Below, in pieces: positions 1 through 9,201 of a DNA stretch of 64,000 bases; the stretch's first letter is position 1; each line of letters starts with the position of its first letter. The notes beneath the pieces were generated by a model that saw nothing but the letters and a program-made list of their open reading frames with translations, searched no databases and was not told the DNA's origin. The position numbers were made by a program, and so were the translations under genes. Origin of the DNA: Croceimicrobium sp963974215 (GTDB taxonomy: Bacteria > Bacteroidota > Bacteroidia > Flavobacteriales > Schleiferiaceae); NCBI GenBank assembly GCA_963974215.1, contig CAXBBL010000003.1:248001-312000 (forward strand). The letters are read 5' to 3'.

Positions 1-167
1 GTCAAAGTGCTTGCGATACAAACGCTATTGTTTTTGGTGATGTGAATAACAGCCAAAGTGAAGTGTTTAAATTGAAGAAAGACCAAAGGATGTATCACCT
101 TCTAGGAGAAGTTGGAACACAGCCATCGGTATTTTACCAAGTTAAAGTAAAGAATACAACTGCTTAA
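1..167 (+). CDS. actB: Alternative complex III iron-sulfur/molybdopterin-like subunit ActB, C-terminal end (partial)
   Basis: Only the last 54 residues are in the window, read in the frame that starts at base 3 and stops with TAA at 165-167. The visible part starts with a SACDTNAIVFGD stretch, the usual end of a 4Fe-4S ferredoxin-type cluster motif (CxxxC-P-like followed by AIVFGD), and ends in a short tail (VFYQVKVKN). This is how ActB proteins of alternative complex III end. ActB carries the Fe-S clusters that take electrons from menaquinol and faces the periplasm. The next gene, 15 bp downstream, is the NrfD-like ActC, which is the invariant order in act operons. Assignment rests on this short tail and on context. 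Confidence 0.85.
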   Translation, partial: QSACDTNAIVFGDVNNSQSEVFKLKKDQRMYHLLGEVGTQPSVFYQVKVKNTTA

Positions 168-182
168 ATTTAAAGGAAATTC

Positions 183-1577
183 ATGCATTACGAAGCGCCA
201 ATACGTAAACCTTTAATTGAGGGCGACAAATCGTACCACGACATAACATTAGATGTTGTTCGTCCGGTTGAGTCATCCGCACCAAGATCTTGGTGGATTG
301 TGTTTAGCCTTGCCTTAGTAGCATTTTTATGGGGGGTAGGATGTATCCTATACACCATTGGAGTGGGAATTGGTACCTGGGGTTTGAATAAAACTGTAGG
401 TTGGGCTTGGGATATCACCAACTTTGTGTGGTGGGTAGGAATCGGTCACGCCGGTACCTTGATCTCCGCCGTACTCTTATTATTCCGTCAGAAATGGAGA
501 ATGTCGATTAACCGTTCTGCGGAAGCGATGACTATTTTCTCAGTAATCCAAGCTGCACTTTTCCCTGGTATTCACATGGGACGTATCTGGATGGCTTATT
601 TTGTATTACCTATTCCTAACCAATTTGGTTCTTTATGGGTAAACTTTAACTCGCCTTTACTTTGGGATGTGTTCGCAATTTCGACCTACTTCTCGGTATC
701 GGTAGTATTCTGGTATGTAGGTTTAATTCCTGATTTCGCGATGATTCGTGATCGCGCTGTTAAACCAGTACAAAAGCATATCTACAGAATCTTAAGTTTT
801 GGCTGGGGCGGAAAGGCAAAACACTGGCAACGTTTCGAGGAGGTTTCCTTGGTGCTAGCAGGTTTAGCGACTCCTTTGGTGCTTTCGGTACACACCATTG
901 TATCTATGGACTTTGCTACCTCGGTTATACCGGGTTGGCACACCACTATCTTCCCACCTTATTTTGTGGCAGGTGCGATTTTCTCTGGTTTTGCTATGGT
1001 ACAAACACTTTTGATTATTGTAAGGAAAGTATTCTCTATGGAGCAATACATTACCATTCAGCATATTGAAATGATGAACATTGTAATCATGCTTACGGGT
1101 TCTATCGTAGGTGTGGCTTACATCACTGAGTTATTTATTGCTTGGTACTCGGGCGTGGAATATGAACAATACGCGTTCTTAAATAGAGCAACAGGACCTT
1201 ACTGGTGGGCGTACTGGAGTATGATGACCTGTAATGTGTTCTCACCTCAGTTTATGTGGTTCAAGAAGCTAAGAACAAGTTTAATGTTCACCTTCTTCAT
1301 CTCTATTATTGTAAACATTGGTATGTGGTTCGAGCGTTTCGTGATCATCGTAACCTCGCTACACCGCGATTATTTACCTTCAAGCTGGAGTATGTTCTCA
1401 CCTACTTTCGTAGATATTGGCATCTTCATCGGTACTATAGGTTTTTTCTTTGTATTATTCCTTCTTTATGCGCGTACTTTCCCGGTAATCGCTCAAGCGG
1501 AATTGAAAACAATTTTGAAATCATCTGGAGATAATTATAAGAAACTTCAAGAGAAAGAAGATCATGGCGACCACTAA
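183..1577 (+). CDS. actC: Alternative complex III quinol-binding membrane subunit ActC (NrfD/PsrC-like)
   Basis: A 464-residue polytopic membrane protein of the NrfD/PsrC family. It contains about ten hydrophobic segments, the first near residues 40-63. Typical features are the FVWWVGIGHAGTLISA stretch near residue 80 and the FPGIHMGRIW loop near residue 128, where family members bind menaquinol near the periplasmic side. The first ATG follows the actB stop by 15 bp. The 3' end overlaps actD by 14 bp, so the two are translationally coupled. Within the complex ActC oxidises quinol and passes electrons to the Fe-S clusters of ActB. Length and composition are normal for Bacteroidota. Confidence is high from both sequence and operon order. 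Confidence 0.95.
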   Translation: MHYEAPIRKPLIEGDKSYHDITLDVVRPVESSAPRSWWIVFSLALVAFLWGVGCILYTIGVGIGTWGLNKTVGWAWDITNFVWWVGIGHAGTLISAVLLLFRQKWRMSINRSAEAMTIFSVIQAALFPGIHMGRIWMAYFVLPIPNQFGSLWVNFNSPLLWDVFAISTYFSVSVVFWYVGLIPDFAMIRDRAVKPVQKHIYRILSFGWGGKAKHWQRFEEVSLVLAGLATPLVLSVHTIVSMDFATSVIPGWHTTIFPPYFVAGAIFSGFAMVQTLLIIVRKVFSMEQYITIQHIEMMNIVIMLTGSIVGVAYITELFIAWYSGVEYEQYAFLNRATGPYWWAYWSMMTCNVFSPQFMWFKKLRTSLMFTFFISIIVNIGMWFERFVIIVTSLHRDYLPSSWSMFSPTFVDIGIFIGTIGFFFVLFLLYARTFPVIAQAELKTILKSSGDNYKKLQEKEDHGDH

Positions 1578-2103
1578 CCATATTATTGTAAATGCCCTAT
1601 ACGACGATGACGACGTATTATTGGCAGGTGTAAAACAAGTGCGCGAAAAGGGCTTAGAGATACAGGAAGTATATTCTCCTTTTCCAGTGCATGGCTTAGA
1701 TAAGGCCATGGGCTTAAAGGAAACTCGTATTGCTATTGCAGCCTTTTTATACGGCCTTTTAGGATTAACCACCGCTATCTCTATGACCTACGGTATGTTG
1801 ATCATCGACTGGCCTATGAACATCGGTGGTAAACCGAGTTTTACGTGGGGAGAAAACATGCCAGCTTTCGTTCCCATTATGTTCGAATTAACTGTATTCT
1901 TTGCGGCTCACCTGATGGTTTGGACTTTCTTCTTTAGAAATAAGATCTATCCAGGATGTAAACCACAAAACCCGGATCCAAGAACTACGGATGACAAGTT
2001 CCTTATGGAGGTTGTATCAAACGGAGATACTGATGAATTAATGAGCTTATTAAAGCAAACTGGTGCTATTGAGGTAAGTGTAAACAACGCGGAACATGCT
2101 TAA
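1564..2103 (+). CDS. actD: Alternative complex III subunit ActD (DUF3341 family)
   Basis: A 179-residue protein with an N-terminal cytoplasmic domain (residues 1-55; residues 12-33 are acidic, then a conserved YSPFPVHGLD motif) followed by two membrane helices near 60-82 and 98-122. This is the standard layout of the DUF3341 family, which is the ActD subunit. The YSPFPxHGLD motif is the family hallmark. It starts inside actC (14 bp overlap) and its end overlaps actE by 8 bp. Its exact role in the complex is structural; no cofactor-binding residues are visible. Confidence 0.93.
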   Translation: MATTNHIIVNALYDDDDVLLAGVKQVREKGLEIQEVYSPFPVHGLDKAMGLKETRIAIAAFLYGLLGLTTAISMTYGMLIIDWPMNIGGKPSFTWGENMPAFVPIMFELTVFFAAHLMVWTFFFRNKIYPGCKPQNPDPRTTDDKFLMEVVSNGDTDELMSLLKQTGAIEVSVNNAEHA

Positions 2104-2701
2104 GAGACAATTAGTGAAAAATATAGCTTTACTGCTAAGTGCAGGGCTGTTAATCAGCTCTTGTAAGCAAGAAGAAAACCACAGAGGTTATCAGTACATG
2201 CCCGATATGTATGATGGCCCAGCTATAGAGGCATACCAAGGTTACGACCGATTTGGGGACAGTTTATCATCGCTAAAGCCGGTTGAAGGTACTGTGGCCA
2301 GAGGCTTTATGAGCTATCAAGAATACAGCCCAAGCGCGGATGGTTATGCAATGGCCAAGGCTGAGATGACTATGCCTGACGGTATTATGGCTGATGAGAA
2401 AACGATAGCCGAAGCCAAAGAGCTTTATAATATTTTCTGTACTCATTGCCACGGTGATAAAGGTATGGGACAAGGTATTTTGGTAAAGAACGAAAAATTC
2501 TTAGGTGTTCCCTCTTACGGTGATAGAGATATCAATTTCGGTACAATCTTCCACGTAATAACTTACGGAAAAGGAATTATGGGCTCACATTCCTCTCAAG
2601 TAACTCCGGAAGAAAGATGGAAGTTGGCTCTTTATGTGATGAAGTTGAAAAGCGACATGACGCCTAAAGAAGAAGCGACTACCGAGGGTAGCGTAGAGTA
2701 A
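2096..2701 (+). CDS. actE: Alternative complex III mono-heme cytochrome c lipoprotein ActE
   Basis: A 201-residue lipoprotein. The signal peptide ends in ISSC with Cys23 as the lipidated residue. A conserved pre-domain (YMPDMYDGPAIEAY, residues 34-47) is typical of ActE. A single heme c motif CTHCH lies at residues 115-119, and a likely axial Met is in the YGKGIMGSH segment further on. ActE receives electrons from ActB and passes them to the terminal oxidase, whose genes follow (coxB, coxA). The start overlaps actD by 8 bp. The protein should sit on the periplasmic side of the inner membrane. Confidence 0.94.
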   Translation: MLKRQLVKNIALLLSAGLLISSCKQEENHRGYQYMPDMYDGPAIEAYQGYDRFGDSLSSLKPVEGTVARGFMSYQEYSPSADGYAMAKAEMTMPDGIMADEKTIAEAKELYNIFCTHCHGDKGMGQGILVKNEKFLGVPSYGDRDINFGTIFHVITYGKGIMGSHSSQVTPEERWKLALYVMKLKSDMTPKEEATTEGSVE

Positions 2702-2745
2702 ACTGACTAGATAAAGCATTAAAACAATCTTTTAACTATTATAAG

Positions 2746-4158
2746 ATGTTTGAATTTTCAAGCCGCTTAAAAACAATTTCTTACGTACTGATTCTTATCG
2801 GTGCTATTTCCGTAGGGTTTAGCTTCTTCGCAGGAGGAAGTGACCACCATGACGAAGCGAGTCACGGGGAAGGAGAACACGCAACTACTGAAGCTCATCA
2901 CAGCCCAGCCGCAAGTCATGCCCACGGTCATGATGCTATGCCAAAGACTGATGATTTTAATTATCACAAAGGGGCTTCAAGAGCAATTCCAAAGAATAAT
3001 CATTTCTACACATCACCCGATGCTGAGCATGATGCCGAACACGCGCATCATCAAGAACAAAATAAGCCTTGGGCGAACCTATTGGTAAATAGTTTCTTTG
3101 CCCTAGCGATTGGCTTAGGGGCATTATTCTTCATGGCACTTCAGTATGCTGCTCAGGTAGGTTGGACGGTTGTTCTTCTGCGTGTTTTAGAAGGAATGAC
3201 TAGTTTCATTTGGGTCCCAGGTTTAGTAATCTTAATTATTATTCTTACTGGATGGTTCCACCTCGGTGGCAATCATGTTTACCACTGGATGGCCGAGGGT
3301 ATTATGACTCCAGGAAGTGAAAATTACGATGCGATAATTGCGGGTAAAGAAGGCTTTTTAAATGGACCATTCTTCACCATTAGATCATTGGTTTATTTAG
3401 CTGGGTGGATTGGTGCAGCATTCTTATTGCGTAAGATGAGTTTGAAAATGGAGCAGTCTGGTGTGGATTACAATCAAAACTGGGCTAAGATGCGCAATGT
3501 TGGAGCAGGCTTCTTAGTTTTCTTCGCAGTAACTTCCTCCACGAGTGCATGGGATTGGATTATGAGTATTGATACGCACTGGTTTAGTACTTTGTTTGGT
3601 TGGTATGTATTTGCAACCATCTTTGTTTCTTCTCTTACTGCTTTAATGATGGTGGTTCTTTACCTAAAAGGAAAGGGTTACTTACCAGAGGTTAATAAGA
3701 GTCATATCCATGACATCGCTAAATTTATGTTTGCCTTCTCCATCTTCTGGACCTACCTATGGTTCTCTCAGTATATGTTGATTTGGTATTCAAACATTCC
3801 AGAAGAGGTAACGTATTATATGATGCGCTTTGATGAGTACAAGACTTTATTCTTCACCATGGTTGCCTTAAACTTTGTATTCCCGGTAACCATACTTATG
3901 AGTAGAGATTCAAAACGTAATCGTGGTTTCATCTTTACTGCGGGTATTATTATATTATTCGGACACTGGTTAGACATCTTTATTATGATTATGCCAGGTT
4001 CAGTAGGTGCAAGTGGCAGTGTTACCTTAATTAATATTGGAACATTATTAGGATTTGTAGGCTTATTTATCTTAGTAGTGTTTAACACAATTAAGAAAGC
4101 ACCGCTGATGATTAAGAACCACCCGATGTTTGTGGAGAGTAAACATTTCCATATTTAA
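2746..4158 (+). CDS. actF: Alternative complex III second quinol-binding-like membrane subunit ActF
   Basis: A 470-residue membrane protein with ten predicted helices. The first helix covers residues 8-28 and the remainder starts after residue 105. Between them is a strongly His-rich soluble stretch (about residues 33-105) containing SHAHGHD and EHAHHQEQ. The conserved SSTSAWDWIMSIDTHWFST segment (near 265-283) is characteristic of ActF. ActF resembles ActC in fold but in characterised complexes has no Fe-S partner. The gene lies 44 bp after actE and 20 bp before coxB, so it is likely co-transcribed with both. The His-rich insert could bind metal; that is inference. Confidence 0.93.
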   Translation: MFEFSSRLKTISYVLILIGAISVGFSFFAGGSDHHDEASHGEGEHATTEAHHSPAASHAHGHDAMPKTDDFNYHKGASRAIPKNNHFYTSPDAEHDAEHAHHQEQNKPWANLLVNSFFALAIGLGALFFMALQYAAQVGWTVVLLRVLEGMTSFIWVPGLVILIIILTGWFHLGGNHVYHWMAEGIMTPGSENYDAIIAGKEGFLNGPFFTIRSLVYLAGWIGAAFLLRKMSLKMEQSGVDYNQNWAKMRNVGAGFLVFFAVTSSTSAWDWIMSIDTHWFSTLFGWYVFATIFVSSLTALMMVVLYLKGKGYLPEVNKSHIHDIAKFMFAFSIFWTYLWFSQYMLIWYSNIPEEVTYYMMRFDEYKTLFFTMVALNFVFPVTILMSRDSKRNRGFIFTAGIIILFGHWLDIFIMIMPGSVGASGSVTLINIGTLLGFVGLFILVVFNTIKKAPLMIKNHPMFVESKHFHI

Positions 4159-4178
4159 TTTTAAATAGCTAGCTATAA

Positions 4179-5207
4179 ATGGATACATTATTAATTATTG
4201 TTGTAGCCCTTCTTGCTGTAATTGCCTTAACGCAGGCCATTAGAATCTTCGAGATATCTTCAAAGATTAAGGGTACTGATAATGACATTAAGGTAAACGA
4301 CAAGGATAACAATACCCAAGGTTGGTTAATGCTATTGTTCTTGATTTTCTTCTTTGGTGCTTTTGCTTGGATGATTAGTGAGTATATGGAGTTGACCCTG
4401 CCGGTATCTGCTTCTAAGCATGGGAATGAAATCGATAGTCTTTGGGACATATCAATGGGAGTTATCATCTTGGCTTTTTTAGTTACCCAGCCTTTATTAT
4501 TTGGATTTGCATATATGTTCCGTGGTAGAAAAACCCGCAAGGCGGCCTACATGGAGCACAATAATAAATTGGAGCTTTTCTGGACTGGTATTCCTGCGGT
4601 TATTTTAGCGGGTTTAATCCTTTATGGACTTACTACTTGGACCGATATTATGTTCCCTGAAAAAACACAAGAACCAATCGTGGTAGAGCTTTACGCTAAA
4701 CAATTTGGTTGGACGGCTCGTTATGCTGGTGGAGATAATACACTCGGTTTCGCTAATGTGAGATTAATTGAAGGAGCTAATGTTTTAGGAGTGGATGCAG
4801 AAGATAAAAACTCAAGTGATGACATCATTACTAGTGAATTACGACTGCCTAAAGATCGTCCAGTTCTCTTGAAGTTCAGGTCTCAAGATGTAATTCACTC
4901 AGCCTATTTGCCTCATTTTAGAGTACAAATGAACTGTGTGCCAGGTACCGAAACGCAATTTCAGTTTATTCCATCTATGACTACTGCAGAGATGCGTATG
5001 AATAGTGATGTAATTGAAAAAGTTGCGCGCGTAAATTCTATTCGCAGTGCGAAGGGTGAGGATCCTTGGGAATTTGATTATGTACTTTTATGTAATAAAA
5101 TTTGTGGGGCAGCTCATTACAATATGCAAATGAAAGTGGTTGTTGAATCGGAAGAAGATTTCAACAAATGGTTGAAGGAACAGCAGACTTTTGCTGAAAT
5201 GTTATAA
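4179..5207 (+). CDS. coxB: Cytochrome c oxidase subunit II
   Basis: A 342-residue subunit II of a heme-copper oxidase. Hydrophobic helices lie near residues 2-21, 48-68, 93-115 and 136-157, followed by the periplasmic cupredoxin domain. The CuA site is complete: His240 (VIHSAYLPHF), Cys305, Cys309, His313 and Met316 in CNKICGAAHYNM. The residue between the two cysteines that usually is Glu is Lys307, but this position binds copper through its backbone, so function should be kept. No fused cytochrome c domain is present, so ActE is a plausible direct electron donor. The gene sits between actF and coxA. Confidence 0.95.
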   Translation: MDTLLIIVVALLAVIALTQAIRIFEISSKIKGTDNDIKVNDKDNNTQGWLMLLFLIFFFGAFAWMISEYMELTLPVSASKHGNEIDSLWDISMGVIILAFLVTQPLLFGFAYMFRGRKTRKAAYMEHNNKLELFWTGIPAVILAGLILYGLTTWTDIMFPEKTQEPIVVELYAKQFGWTARYAGGDNTLGFANVRLIEGANVLGVDAEDKNSSDDIITSELRLPKDRPVLLKFRSQDVIHSAYLPHFRVQMNCVPGTETQFQFIPSMTTAEMRMNSDVIEKVARVNSIRSAKGEDPWEFDYVLLCNKICGAAHYNMQMKVVVESEEDFNKWLKEQQTFAEML

Positions 5208-5246
5208 TTTATTTGATTAGTTAAAGGATAGAAATCGAAAGAAATA

Positions 5247-7007
5247 ATGGAAGCACACGCACATCACAAAGAAACTTTCATCACTAAATACGTATTCACG
5301 ACCGATCACAAAATGATCGCCAAGCAATTCCTCGTAACCGGTATGATTATGGGAATTATTGGAGTGGCTATGTCTTTATTGTTTCGTCTTCAACTGGCTT
5401 GGCCAGACAAAGAATGGCCCATTTTAGAAATGTTGTTAGGTAAGTGGGGTACCGATGGTATCATGGATCCTAACATCTATTTGGCTTTAGTTACGATACA
5501 CGGTACCATCATGGTATTCTTTGTATTAACCGCTGGTTTAAGTGGTACTTTCTCAAACCTGTTAATTCCACTACAAATTGGAGCACGTGATATGGCCTCT
5601 GGCTTTATTAATATGCTTTCTTACTGGTTCTTCTTTGTTTCCAGTGTTATTATGGTTACGTCACTTTTCGTAGAAAGCGGGCCTGCCGCGGCTGGTTGGA
5701 CAATCTACCCTCCGCTTAGTGCCTTGCCTCAGGCGGTACCAGGATCAGGAATGGGTATGACGCTTTGGTTAGTGAGTATGTCATTGTTTATTGTTTCCTC
5801 ATTATTGGGAGCATTAAATTATATTGTAACCGTTCTTAATCTAAGAACTAAAGGGATGAGCATGACGCGTCTTCCTTTAACAATTTGGGCTTTCTTTGTA
5901 ACTGCGATTTTAGGGGTGCTTTCTTTCCCGGTTCTATTTTCGGCGGCACTTCTGCTAATTTTTGATAGAAGTTTTGGAACGAGTTTCTACCTATCAGATA
6001 TTATGGTGGCGGGTGAAGTTTTAAGTAATCAAGGTGGTAGTCCTATCTTATTCCAGCATTTATTCTGGTTCTTGGGTCACCCAGAAGTATATATCATTCT
6101 TTTACCAGCCCTTGGTATTAGTTCGGAAGTTATTTCGACAAATGCGAGGAAACCAATCTTTGGTTATCGTGCAATGGTAGGATCCATCTTAGCGATTGCT
6201 TTCTTATCGTTTATCGTTTGGGGTCACCATATGTTTGTAACTGGTATGAATCCATTCCTAGGATCGGTGTTTACTTTTACCACTCTTTTAATTGCTATCC
6301 CATCTGCCGTAAAGGCCTTTAACTACATAACGACATTGTGGAAAGGTAATTTGCAGATGACGCCAGCGATGCTTTTCTCTATCGGTCTTGTTTCTACTTT
6401 TATTACCGGTGGTTTAACAGGATTGATTTTAGGAGATAGCGCCTTAGATATTAACGTACACGATACTTATTTCGTAGTAGCTCACTTCCACATTGTAATG
6501 GGATTGTCAGCCATCTTTGGATTATTCGCCGGAGTTTATCATTGGTTTCCCAAGATGTATGGCCGTAGAATGAATAAATCTTTAGGTTACATTCACTTTT
6601 GGATCACTTTCATTGCTGCTTACGGAGTATTCTTCCCAATGCACTTTTTAGGAATGGCAGGTTTACCTCGTCGTTACTATACCAACACCGCTTTCCCGAT
6701 GTTTGATGATCTTGCTGATATCAATGTATTAGTTAGTTATTTCGCAATCATAGGCGGTATTGCTCAAGTAGTATTCATCTTTAACTTCTTTTATAGCGCC
6801 TTCCGCGGTAAGAAATCAGAGCAGAATCCTTGGAGAGCAAACTCTTTAGAGTGGACCACGCCAGTAGAACATATTCATGGTAACTGGCCAGGAGAAATTC
6901 CAGAGGTACACCGTTGGCCGTATGATTATAGTAAGCCTGGTGCGGCAGAGGATTTCGTGCCTCAAACAGTTCCTATGTCGGAGGATGAGATTGCCAATGG
7001 CCACTAG
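5247..7007 (+). CDS. coxA: Cytochrome c oxidase subunit I
   Basis: A 586-residue catalytic subunit with about twelve helices. All metal ligands can be seen: His85 and His415 for the low-spin heme, His413 for the high-spin heme, and His278, His327 and His328 for CuB. Tyr282 in GHPEVY is the cross-linked tyrosine and Glu280 the conserved proton-channel glutamate, which makes this an A-type enzyme. The protein reduces oxygen to water and pumps protons. It is the last gene of the act-cox operon and is followed by a strong terminator. Subunits III and IV and assembly factors are about 20 kb downstream in this window. Confidence 0.96.
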   Translation: MEAHAHHKETFITKYVFTTDHKMIAKQFLVTGMIMGIIGVAMSLLFRLQLAWPDKEWPILEMLLGKWGTDGIMDPNIYLALVTIHGTIMVFFVLTAGLSGTFSNLLIPLQIGARDMASGFINMLSYWFFFVSSVIMVTSLFVESGPAAAGWTIYPPLSALPQAVPGSGMGMTLWLVSMSLFIVSSLLGALNYIVTVLNLRTKGMSMTRLPLTIWAFFVTAILGVLSFPVLFSAALLLIFDRSFGTSFYLSDIMVAGEVLSNQGGSPILFQHLFWFLGHPEVYIILLPALGISSEVISTNARKPIFGYRAMVGSILAIAFLSFIVWGHHMFVTGMNPFLGSVFTFTTLLIAIPSAVKAFNYITTLWKGNLQMTPAMLFSIGLVSTFITGGLTGLILGDSALDINVHDTYFVVAHFHIVMGLSAIFGLFAGVYHWFPKMYGRRMNKSLGYIHFWITFIAAYGVFFPMHFLGMAGLPRRYYTNTAFPMFDDLADINVLVSYFAIIGGIAQVVFIFNFFYSAFRGKKSEQNPWRANSLEWTTPVEHIHGNWPGEIPEVHRWPYDYSKPGAAEDFVPQTVPMSEDEIANGH

Positions 7008-7023
7008 TTTATAAAATATAGAG

Positions 7024-7057
7024 AAGCCCCTTAGTGAATGCTAAGGGGCTTTTTTTA
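7024..7057 (+). terminator. Rho-independent terminator after coxA
   Basis: A perfect 10-bp stem AGCCCCTTAG (7025-7034) with CTAAGGGGCT (7041-7050), a 6-base loop and a run of T afterwards. It ends the act-cox operon 17 bp after the coxA stop. Confidence 0.93.
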
Positions 7058-7107
7058 GCTTAATTATTTTATCAAAGAATTGCTCATTTTCCGTTTTCTA
7101 TTTCTCT

Positions 7108-7115
7108 TACCTTTG
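7108..7115 (+). promoter_or_regulatory. Bacteroidota -7 promoter element for ruvB
   Basis: TACCTTTG matches the Bacteroidota -7 consensus TAnnTTTG and lies 15 bp before the ruvB ATG, so the transcript leader would be very short. No convincing -33 TTTG is seen at the usual distance. Confidence 0.65.
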
Positions 7116-7129
7116 CTTAAAACGCATGC

Positions 7130-8155
7130 ATGTCCCAATACTTTGATGAAGAAGAGGAGTCGTATTCTAAGGAGCAGGATCTTGACCAGAAGCTGAGGCC
7201 ATTAAGCTTTGATGACTTCGCGGGACAGGATAAAATACTCGAGAATTTACGAATTTTCGTCGCCGCGGCCAATCAAAGAGGGGAGGCCCTAGATCATGTA
7301 TTATTACACGGTCCTCCAGGTTTGGGTAAAACTACGCTGGCGAATATAATTGCTAATGAATTACATGCTGGTTTGAAGTTAAGTTCTGGGCCGGTAATCG
7401 ATAAACCGGGCGAACTAGCTGGCTTACTAACCAATTTGGAAGAAGGCGATGTCTTGTTTATTGATGAAATACACCGCTTAAGCCCCGTTGTAGAGGAATA
7501 CCTCTATTCGGCCATGGAAGATTATCGCATCGATATTATGATTGATAGTGGTCCTGCGGCCAGAAGTGTGCAAATTAACCTCAATCGTTTTACTTTAATA
7601 GGAGCGACCACTCGCTCGGGATTGTTAACCTCTCCGCTTAGAGCGCGCTTTGGAATTAACAGCCGATTACAATACTATACTGTAGAACTTTTATCGAATA
7701 TCGTGGAGCGTTCCGCTCATATATTAGATGTTCCCATTGAGGCTAATGCAGCGGTGGAAATTGCCCGTAGAAGCAGAGGAACGCCCCGTATTGCTAATGC
7801 CCTTTTACGAAGAATGCGTGATTTCGCTCAAATTAAAGGTAAAGGAACAATCACCTTGGAGATCGCCAATTTTGGTTTGGAGGCACTACATGTAGACACC
7901 TATGGTTTGGATGAGATGGACCATAAAATTTTAATTTGCATCATTGATAAGTTTAAAGGGGGCCCAGTGGGCTTAAATACCATTGCAACCGCGGTGGGAG
8001 AACAAGCGGGCACTATTGAAGAAGTTTATGAACCCTATTTAATTCAGCAAGGTTTCATGGCTCGCACACAGCGGGGACGTATTGTCACGGATTTAGCATA
8101 CTCTCATTTAGATAAGCGCGATCCTCGCATTCAAAACGGTCTCTTTGATATCTAA
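7130..8155 (+). CDS. ruvB: Holliday junction branch migration helicase RuvB
   Basis: A 341-residue AAA+ motor. Walker A is GPPGLGKT (residues 61-68), Walker B is in VLFIDEIH (108-115), and sensor I is in IGATTRSG. The C-terminal winged helix (GGPVGLNTIATAVGE) binds DNA. RuvB drives branch migration with RuvA, which is encoded at 15574-16152 in this window. Length is normal. A -7 box lies 15 bp upstream. The 3' end overlaps queG by 11 bp. There is no ruvC nearby. Confidence 0.97.
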   Translation: MSQYFDEEEESYSKEQDLDQKLRPLSFDDFAGQDKILENLRIFVAAANQRGEALDHVLLHGPPGLGKTTLANIIANELHAGLKLSSGPVIDKPGELAGLLTNLEEGDVLFIDEIHRLSPVVEEYLYSAMEDYRIDIMIDSGPAARSVQINLNRFTLIGATTRSGLLTSPLRARFGINSRLQYYTVELLSNIVERSAHILDVPIEANAAVEIARRSRGTPRIANALLRRMRDFAQIKGKGTITLEIANFGLEALHVDTYGLDEMDHKILICIIDKFKGGPVGLNTIATAVGEQAGTIEEVYEPYLIQQGFMARTQRGRIVTDLAYSHLDKRDPRIQNGLFDI

Positions 8156-9074
8156 GGAAGACTATAAGGAAGCCATCTCTGCGGAAGCGATGCGTTTAGG
8201 CTTTATAGCCTGCGGATTTTCCAAAGCGCGCTTTTTAGAAGAAGAAGCACCGCGGCTGGATGAATGGCTGTCGCGTAATTATCAGGGAGAGATGGCTTGG
8301 ATGGCGAACCATTTCGATAAGAGATTAGATCCGAGGAAATTGGTGCCCGGAGCAAAAAGCGTTATTAGTTTGCTTTTTAATTATTATCCAGCGCAAGAAC
8401 AGTCCCATCCTGAGGCCCCGAAAATTGCGAAATATGCCTATGGGGAAGATTACCATTATATTTTAAAAGATAAACTACATTCCTTGCTTGGTTTTATCCG
8501 TGAAAACATCGGAGAGGTGGATGGTCGGGCTTTTGTGGATTCCGCTCCCGTAATGGATAGGGTGTGGGCCAAGGAGGCGGGTTTGGGTTGGTTAGGTAAG
8601 AATACCTTATTACTCAACAAAAAGTCAGGCTCGTTTTTCTTTATCGCTGAGTTAATCCTCGATTTAGAGCTTGAACCTAATCCCCCTACGAAATTTGATC
8701 ATTGTGGTACTTGCACCCGTTGTATTGACGCTTGCCCTACAGATGCTTTGGTAGATGCTAATCTTTTGGATGCCTCAAAATGCATTAGCTATTTAACCAT
8801 CGAGTTGAAGAATGAAATTCCCAATGAGTTTAAAGGGCAAATGGAAAATTGGGCCTTTGGCTGCGATATCTGTCAGGATGTGTGTCCTTGGAATAGATTT
8901 TCAAAAGCGCATCAAGAGGAGCATTTAAATCCCCAAGAGGAGCTCTTAGACATGACGCCTCAAGACTGGGATGAAATTTCCGAGGAAGTATTCCGAAAAG
9001 TATTCAAGAAGTCAGCTTTGAAACGGACTAAATTTTCTGGTTTAAGGAGGAATTTGGATTTTCTCAAAACCTGA
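8145..9074 (+). CDS. queG: Epoxyqueuosine reductase QueG
   Basis: A 309-residue enzyme of the last step of queuosine synthesis in tRNA, a cobalamin- and Fe-S-dependent reductase. Two 4Fe-4S motifs are visible: CGTCTRCIDACP and CDICQDVCP. The catalytic/cobalamin region includes FVDSAPVMDRVWA and AGLGWLGKNTLLL. The start used is TTG at 8145, inside the end of ruvB. An internal ATG at 8190 would remove part of the first helix that the family normally has, so TTG is preferred. queD, an early step of the same pathway, lies at 48856-49266. The coupling to ruvB looks like convenience rather than shared function. Confidence 0.94.
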   Translation: MISKEDYKEAISAEAMRLGFIACGFSKARFLEEEAPRLDEWLSRNYQGEMAWMANHFDKRLDPRKLVPGAKSVISLLFNYYPAQEQSHPEAPKIAKYAYGEDYHYILKDKLHSLLGFIRENIGEVDGRAFVDSAPVMDRVWAKEAGLGWLGKNTLLLNKKSGSFFFIAELILDLELEPNPPTKFDHCGTCTRCIDACPTDALVDANLLDASKCISYLTIELKNEIPNEFKGQMENWAFGCDICQDVCPWNRFSKAHQEEHLNPQEELLDMTPQDWDEISEEVFRKVFKKSALKRTKFSGLRRNLDFLKT

Positions 9075-9140
9075 GCTCGACCTACAACTATAGCCTCAGA
9101 TTTTCAGTAATGCAATTGTGCAAGCGCATCTATGGAAATG

Positions 9141-9177
9141 AAAAACCACCCAATGCAAAGGCAGGAGGTGGCTTTTT
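9141..9177. terminator. Bidirectional terminator between queG and the Omp28-like gene
   Basis: An AAAAACCACC arm (9141-9150) pairs with GGTGG and a following T-run (9167-9177), with one bulged base. The A-run on the left and T-run on the right let it work for both convergent genes. Confidence 0.6.
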
Positions 9178-9201
9178 AAATGTTTTAGAGCGAAGGGCGA
9201 T

